Below are positions 7,421 to 11,629 of a DNA stretch of 11,629 nt, piece by piece. Numbering within the stretch: position 1 is the first letter of the stretch; each line of letters opens with the position of its first letter. Made by a program: the position numbers and the translations under genes. The stretch is from assembly GCA_902803345.1 (NCBI GenBank), contig CADCPV010000312.1, positions 1 through 11,629 of the forward strand. Reading direction: 5' to 3'. The notes beneath the pieces were generated by a model. It saw nothing but the letters and a program-made list of their open reading frames with translations, was not told the DNA's origin and did not search any database. This stretch comes from an uncultured Eubacteriales bacterium. Its GTDB lineage: Bacteria > Bacillota_A > Clostridia > Lachnospirales > Lachnospiraceae.

Positions 7421-7488
7421 GCCCGGAGCTGACAGCTCCCCGGTAAATATCTGCCGGGGATGCTGAAAACTCCGGGCAATGTTTTTTT
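7421..7488 (+). terminator. Stacked-hairpin intrinsic terminator after rbr, possible attenuator
   Basis: GCCCGGAG (7421-7428) pairs with CTCCGGGC (7470-7477). Inside it CAGC (7433-7436) pairs with GCTG (7462-7465), and TCCCCGG (7437-7443) with CCGGGGA (7454-7460) around a 10-base loop. AATG and seven Ts (7482-7488) follow. The structure is long for a terminator. It ends one base before the ribosome binding site of the next gene, which leaves no room for a promoter in between. Confidence 0.85.
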
Positions 7489-7501
7489 GGGAGAGAATGA
7501 G

Positions 7502-10099
7502 ATGGCATTTTGCAGAAAATGCGGAAACAGACTGACAGAGGGACAGAAATTCTGTACCCGGTGCGGGGAACCGGTACAGATTCATGCGGCGCAGCAGGAG
7601 AATCCGGCCCAGCAGCCGTACACGGCGCCGCCGAAGAATCCTGCCCCGCCAGAACCGCCGGCAAAAAAGTCAGGCGGTTTCCTGGCCTCTGCCGGCGGAA
7701 AAATCCTGATCATCACCGCGTCCGCGCTTCTTACCGCGGGCCTTGTTTTCGGCGGCGTGATGGCGGCGCGGTACGGGCTGAAGCTTCGGGAAGAAAAGAT
7801 CCAGGAAAGCCTGGCAAAGCTTCAGACGGAAGATACAGATCGGGAAGAAAGCGAAGTTTCGACGACTTCAGCGCAGCCGGAATCGACCGAACCGTCCGGT
7901 ACGGAGGAAGAAGAAAGCAGCACGACTGAAACGGAACGCCCCACAGAAACAGAACCGGAAACGGAAACCGAGCCGGAGACCGTGGACCTGGCTTCGCTTT
8001 CCGATGATGAGGTGCTCGATCGGTATAAAAAATTCCTGGAGGAGAAGCTGATTCCCGAGAAGGGTATTTTCAATCCGCTTCAGGTCAATTACGGGATGGG
8101 CGCAGACGGTTCGGTGTATCGTTATGAACATTCCTGGAACCCGAAAAGCGGCGAAATCGAGACAAAACAGACCTATGAGGAATACCGGGACAGGGACTAT
8201 TCCGTGTACAATAAAGAGGGCATCGTATCGGCATTCATCTGGGATTTCACCGGGGACGGCATAAAGGAACTCCTGGTGATTTACGGCGAACAGGGGATTT
8301 CATGGAACGGCGCTTTTACGGCAGAACTGTACGGACTGACACAGGACAGCGCAGAGTTTCTGTATTCGAAAACGCTTGAGATTCCCGGCCTTGATGCAGG
8401 ACGTTATGATTCGCCGGTGACGGAAATCAGTGTGGTACTGACAGAAACCGGCGAACCCGGACTGATGCTTTATCATGTCAGGAAGCACAGCGACGTCAGC
8501 ATGACGCATGAAGCCTGTGTGCTGGCGCCGGGCGAGGATTTTTCGGTCCGGCAGCACCTGAAGGCACACCTTCTTTATGACAGCGGTATGCCGACCGGCA
8601 TCGAAGTGACTGTCATCGGCGAAGACCTTTCCGAACAGGGCAGCAGTACCTATGAAATCGAACTGGGCGGAGATCTCCTGGATGTACAGGGACATCGTGC
8701 GGTATATAGCTTCGGCGGATACGAGACGCTGATATCGCTTCTGGAAGACCGGATGGACGGTGTGACCGATAACAGCAGCTTCCTGGAAGCTTATTTCATG
8801 AAACCGAAGGAAGAAGACTTTTCGGACAGTGAGATCGTGATTGGACGGGACGCGCTTCTGTACAGCGAAGAGGACCGCTATGAGGGAATGGATGCGGAAA
8901 TCTCGATTGATACGGTCCGCTTTAACCGTAAGGACGGGGAATATTCGGCAATCCTCAATAAGATCAATGCGGTGATCGCGCAGTACACGGAAGGAAACTA
9001 CGAATACGGCAGATCCGAACCGGGAGTGCTGTATTATCAGTATGAGATCGGCGATGTGATTATCGCGAAAGACTATATCAGCGTTTCCGGCTATCTTACC
9101 GGCTATGTGGCGGGCGGCGTCCACGGCTGGGGATCTGCGCGTTCCTGGGTTTTCAGCCTTGAGACCGGCGATCCGATGGACCTTCGGTACTTTACCGGAC
9201 TCTCAGAGCAGGAGATTCAGGAACGGATTTCTCTGTATTACAAGGACTCCGGGGAGACGCAGAAAGCGGCTTATGAGGCATTCGGACTCGACTACACGTC
9301 GGATGTTGCGGAATGGGCGAATTCGGAATCCGCAGAAGCCGGACAGTATTTCCGCAATTTCTGCCTCCTCTCGGACGGATGGCTCTATCTCGAAAACATT
9401 GCCTATCTTCCCGCGTCCGGCGGCAACTCTTTTTCGAGCCGGATCGGGCAGCCGGAGGAATTCAGGCTGTTTACCGGAGACCCGAACGGCAGGGCGATTG
9501 CGGCAGAGGAAAGCACTGCCGAAGAGAGCACAGAACCCGAGGAGAGCACGTCATCAGAGCCGGAAACTTACGAAAACCCTTACGAAGGCCTTTACTCGGA
9601 CTCCGGCGTTCCCGTTTCGGATGAAGAGATTGAACACCGCCTGCAGTATTCCGATTATTTGTGGGCAAATGTGGATTCGGAGACCGGGCAGATTCTCTAC
9701 GGCGGGTATTTATTCGAAGTCGCAGGGATTGACGACCTGTATTATAGCGAGACTTACTGCTTTGACGGCGAGCATTTCACGTTTCCGAGGCTGTACACGG
9801 AGATAGACTGGAACGACCCGCCGGGAGCATATTTTACGGGCTCCAACGCGAAGGAGATTGCGGACAGTGTGTTCACGGACGATATGCGGACTTGGGCTGA
9901 CGCGCTCTCGTCCGGTGGGCGCTTCCTCGTGATCTGGAATTCACCGTACGGGATCTGCGCGTATACCCATACAAGAGACGAGTACGCTGACGGCCCGGAC
10001 GGTCTCGGTTATATGCTCAATGAAGACGCCATTTTAGACATGTGCCGTTCGATCGGACTCGATCGTGCGCTGATTCCCGAAAGCAGCCGGGAAAACTGA
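7502..10099 (+). CDS. Zinc-ribbon membrane protein with DUF4163/DUF3298 (RsiV/PdaC-like) region
   Basis: An 865-residue protein with a zinc ribbon at Cys4, Cys7, Cys18 and Cys21, a Pro/Ala/Gln-rich linker, one membrane helix at about 66-89 and a Thr/Glu/Pro-rich stalk at about 110-160; the rest is predicted extracellular. D248-F-T-G-D252-G-I-K-E256 looks like a calcium-binding or FG-GAP-like loop. Residues about 465-580 resemble DUF4163 plus DUF3298, the outer part of anti-sigma factor RsiV and of deacetylase PdaC: SIDTVRFN, ILNKINAVIAQ, then VAGGVHGWG and FSLETGDPMDL. A second Glu/Ser/Thr linker (667-690) leads to a C-terminal domain of about 175 residues that I do not recognise. No deacetylase catalytic domain is apparent. 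GGGAGAG at 7489-7495 selects ATG 7502; the in-frame ATG at 7460 lies within the terminator hairpin. Binding of wall or lysozyme-like ligands is conceivable but only inferred. Confidence 0.85.
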   Translation: MAFCRKCGNRLTEGQKFCTRCGEPVQIHAAQQENPAQQPYTAPPKNPAPPEPPAKKSGGFLASAGGKILIITASALLTAGLVFGGVMAARYGLKLREEKIQESLAKLQTEDTDREESEVSTTSAQPESTEPSGTEEEESSTTETERPTETEPETETEPETVDLASLSDDEVLDRYKKFLEEKLIPEKGIFNPLQVNYGMGADGSVYRYEHSWNPKSGEIETKQTYEEYRDRDYSVYNKEGIVSAFIWDFTGDGIKELLVIYGEQGISWNGAFTAELYGLTQDSAEFLYSKTLEIPGLDAGRYDSPVTEISVVLTETGEPGLMLYHVRKHSDVSMTHEACVLAPGEDFSVRQHLKAHLLYDSGMPTGIEVTVIGEDLSEQGSSTYEIELGGDLLDVQGHRAVYSFGGYETLISLLEDRMDGVTDNSSFLEAYFMKPKEEDFSDSEIVIGRDALLYSEEDRYEGMDAEISIDTVRFNRKDGEYSAILNKINAVIAQYTEGNYEYGRSEPGVLYYQYEIGDVIIAKDYISVSGYLTGYVAGGVHGWGSARSWVFSLETGDPMDLRYFTGLSEQEIQERISLYYKDSGETQKAAYEAFGLDYTSDVAEWANSESAEAGQYFRNFCLLSDGWLYLENIAYLPASGGNSFSSRIGQPEEFRLFTGDPNGRAIAAEESTAEESTEPEESTSSEPETYENPYEGLYSDSGVPVSDEEIEHRLQYSDYLWANVDSETGQILYGGYLFEVAGIDDLYYSETYCFDGEHFTFPRLYTEIDWNDPPGAYFTGSNAKEIADSVFTDDMRTWADALSSGGRFLVIWNSPYGICAYTHTRDEYADGPDGLGYMLNEDAILDMCRSIGLDRALIPESSREN

Positions 10100-10144
10100 A
10101 ACGCTTATCGGGAACGGACAGCACAGAAAGGACATCATAATTCG

Positions 10145-11626
10145 ATGAAAAAGAAGATCTGGATCATGGCAGCACTGTTATCTGCAGCATTCCTTCTGAT
10201 TTCCTGCAGAAAAGAAGAGGAGCCTACGCTGATTGACGATCAGGAAATATTCGGGAGCAGTGAAACAGCGGCAGCGACGGAGGTTTCGGAAAGCGGGTCT
10301 CCTTCGGAAAGCACAGAAACCCCAAATGAACCCAAACCGCCGCGCGTGATTCCGGTTCCGAAAGGACTTGCGAGCGATCCGGCGGTCCTGGAATTCGCCT
10401 ATTATGACTGGTATCTCAATGATGAACATGCATTTGCTGCGGAGGACGACAGGATTTACTATGCCCGGAAACGGACAATGATTCCGACAGTATCAGCGCC
10501 GGAAGTGTCCGGTGTATTCCTGTACTGTGTCGATAAAACGAGCGGAGATGTCCGGCTTTGCTGCAGCAACCCTGCATGTGAACATAATACGGGAAATTGC
10601 GGTGCTTTCTTATGTGCGAACAGGATCCGCAGTCTGTTCGCGGAGGATGGTGTGGTCTGGTATTTCTGGGACAAAACGATGGATTCGACGGAGACTCATA
10701 TCGGCTGCCTCGACACTGATACGGAAAAACGACTGGCACCATGGAAAATTGAGCACAGCCTGATTATTGATTCAAACATCGGAAAGAGCAAACCGATGAA
10801 TACAGACTGCTTCTTTCTGAACGGATATGTGATCATCGTACAGAGCTCTGCAGTCTGGAACCGGGCAGAGTTCGGTGAATTTACCGGCGTACAGGGCTAT
10901 ACGGATCACGCGATCATCTCAGCGTGGAAACTTCCGGATTCGGTCAATACTTCCGGTCAGGAGAACAGCCTGATCCTGGCAGAAGAGATACTGGATGAAA
11001 CATATGAGGATATGTACCGGCAGAGAGTATTGGTCCGGCCATACGGAGACTACCTGTATATTCTGCAGTCCGGGGAGAAATTTGACAATCCGGATGGTTC
11101 GGCGGAACCAAAGACACTGACATATTCCTATACGCTGTCCCGCTGGCGTCCGGGAGAAGAACCGGAGATTCTTCTGGAATCCGACGCTTTCAGCGCATGG
11201 CAGTTCTGGGCAGCAGACAGCGGGGAGATTTATCTGCTTGAGTTCGAAGATCCCGAAGACATCCTGCTGGTCCGGGCCGATCCTGAGAAAAAGACAGAAG
11301 AAATACTGGCTGTGGGAGACCAGTGGTGGCGCAAGGCGAAGTTTACGGAGGACCGGATCATCGCTTTTGAGGAGGAAGAAGACGGGATAACTCCCAAAAA
11401 CAGGCTGCAGGTCTGCCGTGTTTATGATTTTTCCGGTATACTGATTGAAGAATACGAGAAGACCGTTGTGGACCCGCGGAATGTCAGGCCTGACAGTGCC
11501 CCCGGCATCTATACGGTTCGATATACTGCAGACCGGGACGGTGTGTATCTCGGCTGGAAAGAGGGCGTGATGTATTATCCCTTCGATGAAGAGGAACCGG
11601 TCAGGGCATACGGGTATGAGCAGTAG
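10145..11626 (+). CDS. Putative surface lipoprotein with Cys/His cluster
   Basis: The 493-residue product starts with a lipoprotein signal peptide: MKKK, a hydrophobic stretch and the lipobox LISC, so Cys21 should be lipidated and the protein anchored on the outer face of the membrane. A Ser/Thr/Glu linker spans about 37-66. The body has repeated short strands with Trp/Tyr/Asp-Gly motifs (EDDRIYYARK, AEDGVVWYFWD, YGDYLYILQSG, ADSGEIYLLEFE, ADRDGVYLGW), suggesting a beta-propeller. A cluster at 139-157 (Cys139, Cys140, Cys145, His147, Cys152, Cys157) in the first third could bind metal or form disulfides. Lipoproteins with this C-x4-C-x-H-type motif occur in Lachnospiraceae from what I recall; no function is known to me. 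GAAAGGA (10126-10132) lies 12 bases before ATG, a little far. The gap from the 7502 gene is 45 bases with no promoter or terminator, so co-transcription is likely. Confidence 0.85.
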   Translation: MKKKIWIMAALLSAAFLLISCRKEEEPTLIDDQEIFGSSETAAATEVSESGSPSESTETPNEPKPPRVIPVPKGLASDPAVLEFAYYDWYLNDEHAFAAEDDRIYYARKRTMIPTVSAPEVSGVFLYCVDKTSGDVRLCCSNPACEHNTGNCGAFLCANRIRSLFAEDGVVWYFWDKTMDSTETHIGCLDTDTEKRLAPWKIEHSLIIDSNIGKSKPMNTDCFFLNGYVIIVQSSAVWNRAEFGEFTGVQGYTDHAIISAWKLPDSVNTSGQENSLILAEEILDETYEDMYRQRVLVRPYGDYLYILQSGEKFDNPDGSAEPKTLTYSYTLSRWRPGEEPEILLESDAFSAWQFWAADSGEIYLLEFEDPEDILLVRADPEKKTEEILAVGDQWWRKAKFTEDRIIAFEEEEDGITPKNRLQVCRVYDFSGILIEEYEKTVVDPRNVRPDSAPGIYTVRYTADRDGVYLGWKEGVMYYPFDEEEPVRAYGYEQ

Positions 11627-11629
11627 GGA

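Noticed and set aside
8300..9124. A 274-codon open frame antisense to the 7502 gene
   Set aside because: A by-product of codon bias in the plus-strand gene, with no start context or recognisable domain.
1..11629. CRISPR array, transposase, integrase, tRNA, rRNA or defence genes
   Set aside because: Nothing in the sequence supports any of these; the coding regions and short gaps account for the whole window.

Overview
The window looks like chromosome from a low-to-mid GC Bacillota, most likely a member of the Clostridia close to Lachnospiraceae. This rests on a Bacillus-type MutS2 and YhaM, strong AGGAGG-type ribosome binding sites, TTGACA/TATAAT promoters, an anaerobe-type rubrerythrin, and several envelope proteins with zinc-ribbon heads or Ser/Thr/Glu-rich linkers. 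The genus cannot be read from the sequence. I see no mobile element, CRISPR array, tRNA or rRNA. Coding density is very high and the longest gap between genes is 162 bases.

Layout. Bases 1-848 (minus strand) hold the N-terminal third of mutS2, which runs off the left edge. A 135-base divergent promoter region separates it from a plus-strand run of seven genes. The first three (984-4862) look like one transcription unit. They are a membrane-anchored HtrA-like protein whose peptidase domain has lost all three catalytic residues, the 3'-5' exoribonuclease YhaM, and a 23S rRNA m5U methyltransferase of the RlmD/RlmCD family (one base separates the last two). A new promoter at 4870-4898 then drives a zinc-ribbon/membrane/beta-propeller-like protein (4978-6705). 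Rubrerythrin (6868-7410) has its own near-consensus promoter and ends in a large stacked hairpin with a T-tract. A second zinc-ribbon membrane protein, large and carrying a DUF4163/DUF3298 (RsiV/PdaC-like) region, starts only 13 bases after that T-tract. A putative lipoprotein with a Cys/His cluster (10145-11626) follows it at 45 bases.

How the genes fit together. The left half is nucleic-acid housekeeping: MutS2 in DNA repair or ribosome rescue, YhaM in RNA turnover, RlmD in rRNA modification. It shares an operon with a probable pseudo-protease of the envelope. The right half is three uncharacterised envelope proteins around an oxidative-stress protein. Four of the eight genes are predicted to expose most of their mass outside the membrane. 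The most notable points are the dead HtrA domain, the missing ribosome binding site and leaderless-looking promoter of mutS2, and the terminator directly in front of the 7502 gene with no room for a promoter. I did not find a clear new defence or mobile system.
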